In this document: positions 53,875 through 63,205 of the stretch, one piece after another
Position numbering within the stretch: position 1 is the first letter of the stretch
How the letters are laid out: the number at the start of each line of letters is the position of its first letter
Assembly (NCBI GenBank): GCA_021798915.1
Contig: JAJZBM010000001.1
Location: 242,891 to 306,890 of the forward strand
Length of the DNA stretch: 64,000 nucleotides
From: Pseudomonadota bacterium
Lineage (GTDB): Bacteria > Pseudomonadota > Alphaproteobacteria > Acetobacterales > Acetobacteraceae
Direction of reading: 5' to 3'
The notes under the pieces: model-generated
What the model saw: only the letters and a program-made list of their open reading frames with translations
Told to the model about the DNA's origin: nothing
Database searches by the model: none
Made by a program: the position numbers and the translations under genes

Positions 53875-54885
53875 TCAGTGCCAGAAGCGGGCGATCGCCT
53901 CCGTCGCGTCGATCTCAGCGCCGAGCACCCATTGTGAGGCCGGGCGGCGGCGCGCCGCGTCCTCGCCGACCGGGAACCCGTGATCGAGGCCGGCGATCGA
54001 CCAGGCTTCCACCATCGGCGCCGCGTCATTCCCCCAGGTCCGGCGGGTGACCCCGGGAGAGACCTGATCTTCCGCCGCCGCGGCGACATCGAGCCCATGC
54101 AGCGCCGTCCATTGCCGGACGAGATTCTCGCCATTACCGGGATCGACCACCCGATCGGCGCCGCCATGCCAGATCGAAAGCCGTGGCCATCGTCCCTTAT
54201 GGCCGAGATTGGCGGTGGCCAGCGCCGCCCAGGCCGCCGGCGTCATTTTCGCCGGCCCGGCGTCATGCATGCGCAAAAGCGCCTCGCCGGCATTGCTCGC
54301 GCAGCCGACCGGAAGCCCGGCGATGACCGCGCCGGCGGCGAAGGTCTCCGGATAAGCGGCGAGTAGCGCTGCCGCCATCGCGCCCCCGGCGGAAAGCCCG
54401 GCGACGAAAACCTGCGCCGGATCGCAGCGAAAGCGCCGCAGCGCGACCTGGACCATTTGCCGGAGCGATAGCACCTCGCCCCGGCCGCGATGGGTATCGG
54501 CTTCGTTATACCAGGAGAAACAGCGCGCATGGTTGTTGGTGACGGCCTGTTCGGGCAGCAGCAGCACCCAGCCATGGCGGGTCGCGGCCTCGATCCAGCC
54601 GCCGCTCGCCGCGAATTCCCTCGCTCCCTGGCCGCAGCCATGCAGCACCATCACCAGGGGGGCGCCGGGCAACATCGCGGTTGCCGGGCGAAAGACGCGC
54701 AGCGCCAGACGCCCGGGGTTGGAGCCGAATTCCGCAACGTCGAGCCAACCGCTCTCGGCCGGGCCGTCCCAGGGCATCAGGAAACGCCCGATCCCGGCCC
54801 GCCTGCGCCGCCACACGTCGCGGCGCAGGCGCGTGAGGACAAGGCGTGACGGGGAGAAGGGCTGTGAAAACGACGACGAAAGCAT
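53875..54885 (-). CDS. PHB depolymerase-family esterase
   Basis: A 336-residue alpha/beta hydrolase of the esterase PHB depolymerase family. It has the oxyanion region 'LVMVLHGCGQGAREFAA' and the nucleophile elbow 'VAGLSAGGAMAAALLAAYPETFA' (Ser in GLSAG), with a likely catalytic His in 'AGLDHGFPVG' near the C-terminus. The ATG at 54885 follows GAAAGG. No clear signal peptide is visible, so the enzyme could be intracellular. A PhaR-like box lies 50 bases upstream; the phasin gene is convergent nearby. Confidence 0.86.
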   Translation of the reverse strand: MLSSSFSQPFSPSRLVLTRLRRDVWRRRRAGIGRFLMPWDGPAESGWLDVAEFGSNPGRLALRVFRPATAMLPGAPLVMVLHGCGQGAREFAASGGWIEAATRHGWVLLLPEQAVTNNHARCFSWYNEADTHRGRGEVLSLRQMVQVALRRFRCDPAQVFVAGLSAGGAMAAALLAAYPETFAAGAVIAGLPVGCASNAGEALLRMHDAGPAKMTPAAWAALATANLGHKGRWPRLSIWHGGADRVVDPGNGENLVRQWTALHGLDVAAAAEDQVSPGVTRRTWGNDAAPMVEAWSIAGLDHGFPVGEDAARRRPASQWVLGAEIDATEAIARFWH

Positions 54886-54935
54886 AGGGCCCGCCTTTCT
54901 TTGGGGGTAGCTTTCGTCATATGGGGCGAGTTTTG

Positions 54936-54946
54936 CTGCATTGCAG
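54936..54946. promoter_or_regulatory. PhaR-like operator upstream of the esterase gene
   Basis: Exact CTGC-ATT-GCAG palindrome, within TTTTGCTGCATTGCAGCAT. It matches the CTGC-N3-GCAG pattern of PhaR and shares most of its flanks with the box at 52837. Confidence 0.6.
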
Positions 54947-55035
54947 CATAGTCTCGCACAGGGGTGAAGATATGCCATTGCGTCAGACGCATGACAGATA
55001 TTCCAAAACGCTTATTGGGGATGGGGGTGGCAGGA

Positions 55036-56826
55036 TCACGGCAACGACACCGCGACCGAGGGCAGTTCGCGATCGGCGAGCCAAAGCACCAGCTTTTCTG
55101 CGTCCATCGGCCGGCCGATGTGATAGCCCTGGCCCTCGTCACAGCTCCAACCAGCGACCATGGCGCAGATTTCCGCCGTTTCCACCCCCTCGGCGACCAC
55201 CCGGTAGCCGAGTTCATGGGCCATCAGGATGGCGGCCTTGACGATCGCCCGATCGCGGGCGCTGGTCGCGAGGACGCGGATGAAGGATTGATCGAGCTTG
55301 ACCACGGTGGCCGGCATGGATTTGAGATAGGCGAGGTTGCTGTAGCCGGTGCCGAAATCATCGATCGCGATCTCGACGCCGAGATCGCGGATGGCGCGCA
55401 ATTGCTGATGCACGAAGCTGCGGTTGGGAAGCAGGCTGCTTTCGGTGAATTCGAGTTCGATCGCATCGGCCGGCAGGCGGTAGCGGCGGAGCAGCGCGGT
55501 GATGCGGCCGACGATGTCGCTGTTCTGTAAATCCCCGGCCGAGACATTGATCGAGACGCGGAGCGACAGGCCCCTCTCATGCAGTGCGGCGATTTCGCGC
55601 ATCGCGGCGTCCATGACCCAATAGGTGAGATCGGTCATCAGCGTGGTGTTTTCGGCCAGCGGGATGAATTCCCCGGGTGAGACCGGGCCGAGCGTCGGGT
55701 GATTCCAGCGGATCAGCGCCTCGACCGCGTGGCAGGCGCCGCTCCGGAAATCGAGGCGCGGCTGAAAAGCGAGGCTCAACTGGCCGGGCACATCGAGGGC
55801 GCGGCGGAGTTCGCCGAGCAGCATATGCGCATCATGCCAGTCATCGGCGGCGTTTTGGCCGCGCGACGTGGTCAGCACCCGCCCGACCGCCCGCGCCTCG
55901 TGCGCGGCGAGAACGCCGCGTTGCAGCAGCGCCTTATCCATGAAATCGCCGAGCCGGAACGGCACCACCCCGATGCTCGGGTAGAGGGCGACGGGCAAAT
56001 TCTCGCTGATCGGCCGGCGGAGATGGGCGGCCATCTGGTCGAGCTTTTCCTGCCAGCCGGGGGTCACCGAGGGATCGAGGAGAAAGCCGAAACGAAGCGA
56101 AAGCGGGTGATAGATCGGGAAATCCTCCCCGAACGCGGCGCGGATGCCGCGGATCATCGCGGTCGGCAAATCGCGCTCCCAGCGTGGGCCGAGAAGGTTG
56201 ATATGGGTCGGCAGATGATCCGGATCGGCGATGTCGAGCATGACGAAAAGCCGGCTCTGGCCCCGCTGCCGGCGGGTGAGGTCGGCGAGATCCTCGTCGA
56301 ACTGGATCGCGTTCGGGAGCCGGCTGGTCGGGTGCAGGCGGCCGCAGGAATGACGGAGCTCGATGAGCAGCATCACCTGGGCGGCGAGGATTTCGAGGGT
56401 ATGGCGCTCGGCGGCGGTGATCGTGCGCGGCTTCGGGCCGAGCACACAGAGCGCGCCGATCGCATGGCGGTCGCGGGTGATCAACGGCGCGCCGGCGTAA
56501 AAGCGGAGATGCGGCGCGCCGTTGACCAGCGGGTTGTCGCGAAACCGGGGATCCTCGCTGGCATCGCTGATCACCAGGCTCTCATCGCCGCGGATGGTGT
56601 GGTCGCAAAACGAGGCGGCACGTGGCGTTTCGGTCAGATCGAGGCCGTGGCGGGACTTCACCCATTGCCGCTCGGCGTCGATCAAGGTGATCATCGCCAT
56701 CGGCGCCGACAGGCAACGCGCGGCGAGCAGGGTGAGGCGATCGAATTCGTCACTCGCGGGCGTATCCAGCAGCCCGAGCTGATGCAACGCTCGAAGACGC
56801 CCTGCTTCATCGCTTGCGGCGAGCAC
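55036..56826 (-). CDS. GAF-EAL domain protein with degenerate GGDEF region (c-di-GMP phosphodiesterase)
   Basis: A 596-residue signalling protein. Domains in order: GAF (about residues 25-160, 'FCDHTIRGDESLVISDA'), a degenerate GGDEF-like region (about 165-310) with no GGDEF motif, and a C-terminal EAL domain (about 330-590). The EAL catalytic set looks intact: 'AVEALIRWNHP', 'SINVSAGDLQ', 'IELEFTESSL', 'IDDFGTGYSNLAYLK', 'KLDQSFIRVL' and 'VAEGVETAEICAMV'. It should therefore hydrolyse c-di-GMP under GAF control. No membrane segment is evident. Confidence 0.93.
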   Translation of the reverse strand: MLAASDEAGRLRALHQLGLLDTPASDEFDRLTLLAARCLSAPMAMITLIDAERQWVKSRHGLDLTETPRAASFCDHTIRGDESLVISDASEDPRFRDNPLVNGAPHLRFYAGAPLITRDRHAIGALCVLGPKPRTITAAERHTLEILAAQVMLLIELRHSCGRLHPTSRLPNAIQFDEDLADLTRRQRGQSRLFVMLDIADPDHLPTHINLLGPRWERDLPTAMIRGIRAAFGEDFPIYHPLSLRFGFLLDPSVTPGWQEKLDQMAAHLRRPISENLPVALYPSIGVVPFRLGDFMDKALLQRGVLAAHEARAVGRVLTTSRGQNAADDWHDAHMLLGELRRALDVPGQLSLAFQPRLDFRSGACHAVEALIRWNHPTLGPVSPGEFIPLAENTTLMTDLTYWVMDAAMREIAALHERGLSLRVSINVSAGDLQNSDIVGRITALLRRYRLPADAIELEFTESSLLPNRSFVHQQLRAIRDLGVEIAIDDFGTGYSNLAYLKSMPATVVKLDQSFIRVLATSARDRAIVKAAILMAHELGYRVVAEGVETAEICAMVAGWSCDEGQGYHIGRPMDAEKLVLWLADRELPSVAVSLP

Positions 56827-56976
56827 GCGTCACCCTTTCGTTTGCCCGGTGCGGGGCGGAAACGGAATAACTCTCCCTTGATATGCGTGTAAAATTCTTA
56901 CGGAACCGCTAACACGCCAACCGGCTGGATTTTCGGCGTTTCACCAGGGGCGGGCGGGGAATGCAGCAGGTCGCGT

Positions 56977-57909
56977 TCAGCGCGTCGGGCGCGGCGGGGT
57001 CTGGGTGTAGTCATAAAAGCCGCGCCCGGTCTTGCGGCCGAGCCAGCCGGCTTCGACATATTTCACGAGGAGCGGGCAAGGGCGGTATTTGCTGTCTGCG
57101 AGCCCCTCATAGAGCACCTGCATGATCGCGAGACAGGTGTCGAGCCCGATGAAATCGGCCAGTTCCAGCGGCCCCATGCGATGATTGGCGCCAAGACGGA
57201 GCGCGGTATCGATCGCCGCGACCGAGGCGACGCCCTCATAGAGCGCATAGACCGCCTCGTTGATCATCGGCACCAGGATGCGGTTGACGATGAAGGCTGG
57301 GAAATCCTCGGCCACCGCGATCGTCTTGCCGAGTTTTTCGGCCAGGGCGCAGATGGCGCGGAAGGTCGGCTCGTCGGTCGCGATGCCGCGGATGATCTCG
57401 ACCAGTTTCATCACCGGCACGGGATTCATGAAATGCAGGCCGATGAATTTTTCCGGCCGGTCGGTGCTGGCGCCGAGCCTGGTGATCGAGATCGAGGAGG
57501 TGTTGGAGGCGATCAGGCAATCGGGCCGGAGATGCGGGGTGAGGCTGGCATAGACCGCCCGCTTCAGCTCCTCCTTCTCGCTGGTCGCCTCGATCACCAG
57601 GTCGCGATCGCCGAAACCGGAAAAATCGCCGGCGGTTTTGATGCGTGCCAGCGCCGCGGCTTTGGCATCGGCGGTGATCTGGCCGGATTTGATCTGCCGG
57701 TCGAGATTGCGCGCGATCGTCTCCATGGCGCGGGTCAGAGCCTCGGGCTTGACGTCCATCATCACCACGTCGAGGCCGGCAATGGCGGCGACATGGCTGA
57801 TGCCGTTGCCCATCAGCCCGGCGCCGATGACGCCGATCTTGCGGATCGGCGGCACCGCGACCGGGGTTTCGCCGGCGCCGGCGCCAATTCCGGTGAGGCC
57901 GATGCTCAT
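56977..57909 (-). CDS. 3-hydroxybutyryl-CoA dehydrogenase (3-hydroxyacyl-CoA dehydrogenase)
   Basis: NAD-dependent 3-hydroxyacyl-CoA dehydrogenase, 310 residues. The NAD-binding 'KIGVIGAGLMGNGISHVAA' is at about residues 24-42, followed by 'ASNTSSISITRL', 'GLHFMNPVPVMKLVE' with the catalytic His, and the C-terminal 'LVKYVEAGWLGRKTGRGFYDY'. The start overlaps etfA by four bases. As the last gene of an etfB-etfA-hbd operon it points to acyl-CoA or hydroxybutyrate metabolism. Confidence 0.95.
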   Translation of the reverse strand: MSIGLTGIGAGAGETPVAVPPIRKIGVIGAGLMGNGISHVAAIAGLDVVMMDVKPEALTRAMETIARNLDRQIKSGQITADAKAAALARIKTAGDFSGFGDRDLVIEATSEKEELKRAVYASLTPHLRPDCLIASNTSSISITRLGASTDRPEKFIGLHFMNPVPVMKLVEIIRGIATDEPTFRAICALAEKLGKTIAVAEDFPAFIVNRILVPMINEAVYALYEGVASVAAIDTALRLGANHRMGPLELADFIGLDTCLAIMQVLYEGLADSKYRPCPLLVKYVEAGWLGRKTGRGFYDYTQTPPRPTR

Positions 57910-58844
57910 GACTGGCTCTCCAGGGCCTGGGACAGCTCCGGCAGTGCCTTGAACAGATCGGCGACCAGCCCGTAATCGGCGATCTGGAAGATCGGCGCTT
58001 CCTCGTCCTTGTTGATGGCGACGATGACCTTGCTGTCCTTCATGCCGGCGAGATGTTGGATGGCGCCGGAAATCCCGACCGCGACGTAAAGCTCGGGGGC
58101 GACGATCTTGCCGGTCTGGCCGACCTGATAGTCGTTGGGGACGAACCCGGCATCGACGGCGGCGCGCGAGGCGCCGACCGCGGCGTGCAGCTTGTCGGCG
58201 ATGGCATCGAGGAGGTGGAAATTCTCGCCGCTCTGCATCCCGCGTCCGCCGGAGATGATGATCCGCGCCGCGGTCAGCTCCGGCCGCTCGCTTTTGGACA
58301 GCTCGGCCGAGACGAAGCGCGAGATCTCGGGGGTGGACAGCGCGGGGGCCGGCGCGATCGGCGCCGATCCGCCCTCCGCCGGCACCGGATCGAAGCCGGT
58401 CGCGCGCACGGTGATCACTTTTTTCGCGTCCAAAGATTTCACCGTCGCCAGCGCGTTGCCGGCATAGATCGGGCGGACGAAAGTATCGGCGTCCACCACC
58501 GCGGAGATATCGCTGATCGGCTGCACGTCGAGGAGCGCGGCAACCCGCGGCATGACGTTCTTGCCGCTCGCCGTCGCCGCCGCGAGGAGATGCGTATAAT
58601 CGGGGGCCAGCGCCACCAAGAGATCGGCGAGCGGCTCGGCGAGGCCATGGGCGTAGGCAGGCGCATCGGCGGCGATCACTTTCGCAACACCCGGCAGCTT
58701 CGCCGCTGCCTCGGCGACCGCGCCGATCCCCGCGCCGGCGACGAGGACATGCACCGCGCCGAGCTTCTGCGCCGCGGCGACCGCGCTCCGCGCCGGCTGC
58801 TTGATCGCCTGGCCATCGTGATCGAGAAGGACGAGTGCGGTCAT
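57906..58844 (-). CDS. etfA: Electron transfer flavoprotein subunit alpha
   Basis: FAD-binding subunit of ETF, which passes electrons from acyl-CoA dehydrogenases to ETF:quinone oxidoreductase. The 312 residues contain the C-terminal FAD domain: '[19 protein letters not shown]', '[22 protein letters not shown]', '[20 protein letters not shown]' and '[18 protein letters not shown]'. It overlaps hbd by four bases and lies two bases after etfB. Confidence 0.96.
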   Translation of the reverse strand: MTALVLLDHDGQAIKQPARSAVAAAQKLGAVHVLVAGAGIGAVAEAAAKLPGVAKVIAADAPAYAHGLAEPLADLLVALAPDYTHLLAAATASGKNVMPRVAALLDVQPISDISAVVDADTFVRPIYAGNALATVKSLDAKKVITVRATGFDPVPAEGGSAPIAPAPALSTPEISRFVSAELSKSERPELTAARIIISGGRGMQSGENFHLLDAIADKLHAAVGASRAAVDAGFVPNDYQVGQTGKIVAPELYVAVGISGAIQHLAGMKDSKVIVAINKDEEAPIFQIADYGLVADLFKALPELSQALESQS

Positions 58845-58846
58845 GA

Positions 58847-59596
58847 TCAGATCACCTTGGCTTCGTTTTTCAGCTTGTCCACCAGTTCCGCGACCGAACC
58901 AACCTTGACGCCGGCCTGGCGGCGCGGCGGCTCGGTGGTTTTGAGCACCTGGAGACGCGGCGCCGGATCGACGCCGAGCGCCGCCGGGGTCAGCGTCTCG
59001 ATCGGTTTCTTGCGCGCTTTCATGATGTTGGGAAGGCTCGCGTAGCGCGGCTCGTTGAGGCGGAGATCGGTGGTGACGATCGCGGGGAGGGCGAGCGAGA
59101 CCGTCTCCAATCCGCCATCGACCTCGCGCGTCACCACGCAGCGGCCATCCTCGATCAGAAGGCGGCTCGCGAATGTCCCTTGCGGCCAGCCGAGCAGAGC
59201 GGCGAGCATCTGCCCGGTCGCGTTCATGTCGTCATCGATCGCCTGCTTGCCGAGAATGACGAGTTGCGGGTCTTCCTTGGCGACGATCGCCTTGAGGAGT
59301 TTCGCGACCGCGAGCGGCTGCAGCTCGGCGTCGGTCTCGACCAGGATGCCGCGATCGGCACCCATCGCCAGCGCCGTGCGGATGGTCTCGGCGCAAGCGG
59401 CAATACCCATGGAGACCGCGACGATCTCCTCCGCGATGCCCTTTTCCTTGAGGCGGACGGCCTCTTCCACGGCGATTTCGTCGAACGGGTTCATCGACAT
59501 CTTGACGCCGGCGGTCTCGACGCCGCCGCCATCGCTCCGCACCCGCACCTTGACGTTGTAATCGACGACCCTTTTCACGGGGACAAGAAGCTTCAT
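58847..59596 (-). CDS. etfB: Electron transfer flavoprotein subunit beta
   Basis: AMP-binding beta subunit of ETF, 249 residues. It starts '[19 protein letters not shown]', has '[19 protein letters not shown]' and the nucleotide region '[32 protein letters not shown]', ending with '[15 protein letters not shown]'. It is the first gene of the etfB-etfA-hbd operon; an upstream gap of about 100 bases carries the promoter but no clear motif. Confidence 0.96.
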   Translation of the reverse strand: MKLLVPVKRVVDYNVKVRVRSDGGGVETAGVKMSMNPFDEIAVEEAVRLKEKGIAEEIVAVSMGIAACAETIRTALAMGADRGILVETDAELQPLAVAKLLKAIVAKEDPQLVILGKQAIDDDMNATGQMLAALLGWPQGTFASRLLIEDGRCVVTREVDGGLETVSLALPAIVTTDLRLNEPRYASLPNIMKARKKPIETLTPAALGVDPAPRLQVLKTTEPPRRQAGVKVGSVAELVDKLKNEAKVI

Positions 59597-59700
59597 CGGC
59601 GTTGCGTTCCCTGAAATGCCCGGGCCCCTCTGAATGCCCTGGCGAAATTAGGCAGCGGCCTTGGCGCCTGTCAAACCCGGGGGCGCCGCCGCGCGCGACC

Positions 59701-59904
59701 TCACGAGCGCTCGAGACTGAGCAAAATCGCCAGCACCAGAAGCGCGATCGCCTGCAAAAGCACCCGCCAACGCATCAACTGGTTGGAGCGGCGCGGATCG
59801 CCACCACGCGCGACCCCGACGATCCCGAGCAGGAGGACGCCGAGCACGCCGGCCATGACCAGGATCAGAAAGAAGGACAGCAAGGTGCGCATCTTTGCTG
59901 ACAT
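59701..59904 (-). CDS. HIG1-domain / twin transmembrane protein
   Basis: A 67-residue protein with two hydrophobic segments ('LLSFFLILVMAGVLGVLLLGIVGV' and 'LLQAIALLVLAILLSL') joined by 'ARGGDPRRSNQLMRWRV', the signature of HIG1-like small proteins of alphaproteobacteria. Eukaryotic relatives assist respiratory complex assembly; the bacterial role is unknown. ATG at 59904, or the ATG at 59892 four codons later. Confidence 0.82.
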   Translation of the reverse strand: MSAKMRTLLSFFLILVMAGVLGVLLLGIVGVARGGDPRRSNQLMRWRVLLQAIALLVLAILLSLERS

Positions 59905-59986
59905 AGCGTGCCGGGGCGCGCTATGCACCCCCTCTTGCGCGAGAGCGGGCGTTGACAGCGCTCCGTGGCTATGGTCGGAGAGGTTC

Positions 59987-62407
59987 ATGCGACGCGTGCT
60001 GATTTTCGCTTTGCTTCTGCTGTGCGCCGTCTCCTGGCGCGCCGGCGCGCAACCGCCGCCGGCCCCGGCTGCCGCGCCTGGGCTCGCCACGCCTGGGCTC
60101 GCCGCGCCTGAGCTCGATCGGCAGACCGCGCGGGAATTGATCGTCGATCTTCAGAATCCCGAAAAGCGGGCGAAGCTGATCGCCGCTCTCCGCGCCCTCG
60201 CGGTCGCTTCGGGTGAGGCGCAGCTACCGCCGGCACCCGCCCCGGCGCCGGCGCCGGCGGCCGCGCCGCTTCGCCTGCCGCTGGCGCCGAACAGTCTCGG
60301 CGCGCAGATCCTGGTCGATGCTTCCAGCCGGCTGCAGACCGGCTCGAAGCGGGTCGTCCAGAGCGTCCAGGCGGTGACCGATTTTCAGGCCATCGGCGAC
60401 TGGCTGCGTGACACCGCGACCGATCCCGCGGCCCAGGCGCGCTTCTTTGCCGCGCTCTGGCGCCTCGTCCTGATCCTCGCGATCGGGCTGGTCGCCGATA
60501 TCCTCGCCGAACGCGCTTTGCGCCGGCCGCGGCGCGCCCTGGAAGCGATGGTCGGCGGCAGCGCCGAGGCGATGACCTCCGCCCCCGATGGCGGCGCCAC
60601 GGAAGCGCCTTCGGAGACCGAACCCGCCCCCTCGGATGAGCCGCTCGCCGCCGTCCCGCGGGAGGCCGGCATGCCGGTGATCGCCATCGCGCTCGCGCGG
60701 CTGCCTTTCGTTTTGCTTCGTTTCCTGCTCGAACTGGTCCCCTCCCTGATCCTGCTCGGCTTCGTCTATGGCCTGCTCAGCACGCCGCTCGCCGGCCGCG
60801 CCTCGACGCAGGTGGTGATCCTGGCGGTGGTCGATGCCTTCGTCACGGTGCAGGTGGTGATGGCGGCGGTGCGGTCGCTGCTTTCGCCGGATAACCCCGG
60901 GATGCGGGTGTTCGGGCTCGATGATCGGGCGGCGCTCGGGATCACCCGCTGGGTGCGGCGCCTGGTCGCGGTCAGCGTGTTCGGCTACGCGCTGGCCGAG
61001 GTCGGCCTCGTCTTCGGTCTCGACGCGGACGCCCATGACGCGCTGCTCAAGATCGTCGCCCTCATCGTCCATATCATGCTGGTGGTGGTGGTGTTCCGCA
61101 ACCGCCGGCTGGTCGCCGGCTGGATCGCGCCGCGCGAGGAGGGGGGCGGCACGCTTGCGCTGGCGCGCCAGCGGGCGGCGCGGCTTTGGCATCATGCCGC
61201 GATCATCGCCATCCTCGGCCTGTGGCTGGTCTGGGCGCTCGGCGTGCCGGACGGCTACCGGATGCTGCTCAAGATCGGCGCGCTGAGCGTGGTCGTGCTG
61301 ATCGCCGGGCGGGCGGCGCGGCAGGTTCTGCTCGGCGCCCTCGATCGCCTGTTCCATGTCGGCGCCGAGCCGATCGCCGGGCTCGACGTGGTGCCGGGGC
61401 TGGCCAGCGTCTCGGCGCGGGCGCGGAGCTATTACCGGCTGCTGCGCGCCATCGTCTCCGGCATCATCACCGCGACGATCCTGGTGCTGCTCCTGCAGGC
61501 CTGGGGCTTCGGCGCCTTCGACTGGTTCAGCGATGGCGCGCTCGGTGAGCGGGTGGTCTCGGCGCTGGTCACCATCGCCTTGCTGCTGTTTTTCGTGCTC
61601 GTGGTGTGGGAGGGGGTCAACGAGCTCATTCTCCGCCAGGTGGCGCGCCTCACCAGCCAGGGTCATGCGGCGCGGGCGAGCCGGATGCGCACGCTCCTGC
61701 CGATGATCCGCGCCGCCCTCGCGGTGGTTCTGTTCCTGATCGCCGGGCCGGTCGCGCTGTCGGAGATCGGCGTCAACATCGCGCCCTTGCTCGCCGGCGC
61801 CGGTATCGTCGGCGTCGCCATCGGCTTCGGATCGCAGAAACTGGTGCAGGATCTGATCACCGGCGTCTTCCTGCTGCTCGAAAACGCCATGCAGGTCGGT
61901 GACTGGGTGACTCTGGCCGGGGTTTCGGGCTCGGTGGAGGCGCTTTCGGTGCGCACCATCCGTCTGCGCGCCAGCGACGGGTCGGTGCATATCATTCCCT
62001 TCAGCGCCGTCACCACGGTCAACAACAGCAATCGCGGCCTCGGCAACGCCGCCGTCAGCGTCAGCGTCGCCTATAAGGAGGATACCGATCGCGTCAGCGA
62101 GGCGCTGCGCGAGGTGGCGGCCGGAATGCGCAAGGATCCCGCCTATCAGCGCGGCATGCTGAGCGATCTGCAGCTCTGGGGCGTGGACAAGATCGAGGGC
62201 GCCGTCGTCACCATCGCCGGCCAGATCGTCTGCACCGACAGCGCTCGCTGGGGGGTGCAGCGCGAATTCCACCGGCGCATGAAAAAACGCTTCGAGGAAC
62301 TCGGCATCGAGATCGCCAATCCGACCCAGACGGTGCTGCTGCTGACCCCGCCCGGCCAGGAGGTGCCGGCGCAAGCCGCGCCCGTGCGGCGGGAGGCGGC
62401 GCAATGA
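59987..62407 (+). CDS. Mechanosensitive ion channel family protein (MscS type)
   Basis: An 806-residue membrane protein with a signal peptide ('VLIFALLLLCAVSWRAGAQ'), a Pro/Ala-rich periplasmic stretch, then about ten hydrophobic segments. The MscS core lies at about residues 575-770: 'NIAPLLAGAGIVGVAIGFGSQKLVQDL', 'AMQVGDWVTLAGVSGSVEALSVRTIRLR' and 'VNNSNRGLGNAAVSVSVAYKEDTD'. It is larger than basic MscS, as in MscM-like proteins, and probably acts as an osmotic release valve. The ATG at 59987 follows GGAGAGG. It is coupled to the 2OG-Fe gene by a 4-base overlap. Confidence 0.93.
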   Translation: MRRVLIFALLLLCAVSWRAGAQPPPAPAAAPGLATPGLAAPELDRQTARELIVDLQNPEKRAKLIAALRALAVASGEAQLPPAPAPAPAPAAAPLRLPLAPNSLGAQILVDASSRLQTGSKRVVQSVQAVTDFQAIGDWLRDTATDPAAQARFFAALWRLVLILAIGLVADILAERALRRPRRALEAMVGGSAEAMTSAPDGGATEAPSETEPAPSDEPLAAVPREAGMPVIAIALARLPFVLLRFLLELVPSLILLGFVYGLLSTPLAGRASTQVVILAVVDAFVTVQVVMAAVRSLLSPDNPGMRVFGLDDRAALGITRWVRRLVAVSVFGYALAEVGLVFGLDADAHDALLKIVALIVHIMLVVVVFRNRRLVAGWIAPREEGGGTLALARQRAARLWHHAAIIAILGLWLVWALGVPDGYRMLLKIGALSVVVLIAGRAARQVLLGALDRLFHVGAEPIAGLDVVPGLASVSARARSYYRLLRAIVSGIITATILVLLLQAWGFGAFDWFSDGALGERVVSALVTIALLLFFVLVVWEGVNELILRQVARLTSQGHAARASRMRTLLPMIRAALAVVLFLIAGPVALSEIGVNIAPLLAGAGIVGVAIGFGSQKLVQDLITGVFLLLENAMQVGDWVTLAGVSGSVEALSVRTIRLRASDGSVHIIPFSAVTTVNNSNRGLGNAAVSVSVAYKEDTDRVSEALREVAAGMRKDPAYQRGMLSDLQLWGVDKIEGAVVTIAGQIVCTDSARWGVQREFHRRMKKRFEELGIEIANPTQTVLLLTPPGQEVPAQAAPVRREAAQ

Positions 62408-63150
62408 CGACGTTGCCAGGGACGACGTTGCCAGGCGCGATCGCCGCGCACGGCTTCGCCTTCGTCCCGGCCGCGGCGATGCGCGCCGAACTCGCGCGCC
62501 ATGGCAGCCTCGATGATTGGGCGGCGTTCGCCGCGAGCTGGAACGATCTCGGCCGCGACACCTACATGGCCGATGGCGGCCGCTACCGCAAACGCCGTTT
62601 CGCGGTGTTCACCGCCGCCCCCGGCGAGCCGGCGATCCCGCGCGCCGCGCATCAGCCGCATTACCAGTCACGCGACTACAACCCCCTCAATGGCGGCATC
62701 GCGCGCTGGTTCGCGCCAATCCGGGACGACATCGCCGAAAACACGAGCTTCACAACCATCCTCCGTTTCTGCCGCGCCCTCTTCGATACGTTGTGCGCCG
62801 ATGTCGCCTGGCATATCGAGGTGCATCAGTTCCGCATCGAGGCCCGCGCCGACGCGCCCGGCAAGCCGACCCCGGAGGGGCTGCATCGCGACGGGGTCGA
62901 TTACGTTCTCGTCCTGATGATCGGGCGCGAGAACATCGAGCGCGGCGAGACCAGCATCCATGACCTCGCCGGCAAGCCACTCGGGAGCTTCACCCTCGCC
63001 ACCCCGCTCGATGCCGCTCTGGTCGATGACCATCGCGTCTATCACGGCGTCACCCCGGTCGCTCCCATCGATCCCGCCCTGGCCTCCCACCGCGACGTTC
63101 TGGTGGTGACGTTTCATCGCAAACCGGCGCTGGGCGGGGCAGGAAGATAA
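62404..63150 (+). CDS. 2OG-Fe(II) oxygenase family protein (PF10014-like)
   Basis: A 248-residue protein resembling the 2OG-Fe_Oxy_2 family, which includes amino-acid hydroxylases such as L-isoleucine dioxygenase. Candidate iron ligands are the HxD in 'EGLHRDGVDYVLVLMIGREN' (about residue 160) and the distal His in 'DDHRVYHGVTPV'; a C-terminal Arg could bind 2-oxoglutarate. The start ATG overlaps the MscS gene stop by four bases. The substrate is unknown. Confidence 0.85.
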   Translation: MTTLPGTTLPGAIAAHGFAFVPAAAMRAELARHGSLDDWAAFAASWNDLGRDTYMADGGRYRKRRFAVFTAAPGEPAIPRAAHQPHYQSRDYNPLNGGIARWFAPIRDDIAENTSFTTILRFCRALFDTLCADVAWHIEVHQFRIEARADAPGKPTPEGLHRDGVDYVLVLMIGRENIERGETSIHDLAGKPLGSFTLATPLDAALVDDHRVYHGVTPVAPIDPALASHRDVLVVTFHRKPALGGAGR

Positions 63151-63205
63151 GGGAAGAGTCTTTTTGGCTTCCGGAAAAAAGCGGGTTGATTGAGCCGGAG
63201 AAGGC

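Noticed and set aside
60224..62404. Minus-strand frame opposite the MscS-type gene
   Set aside because: His/Asp/Gln-rich shadow translation; the plus strand has the MscS core.
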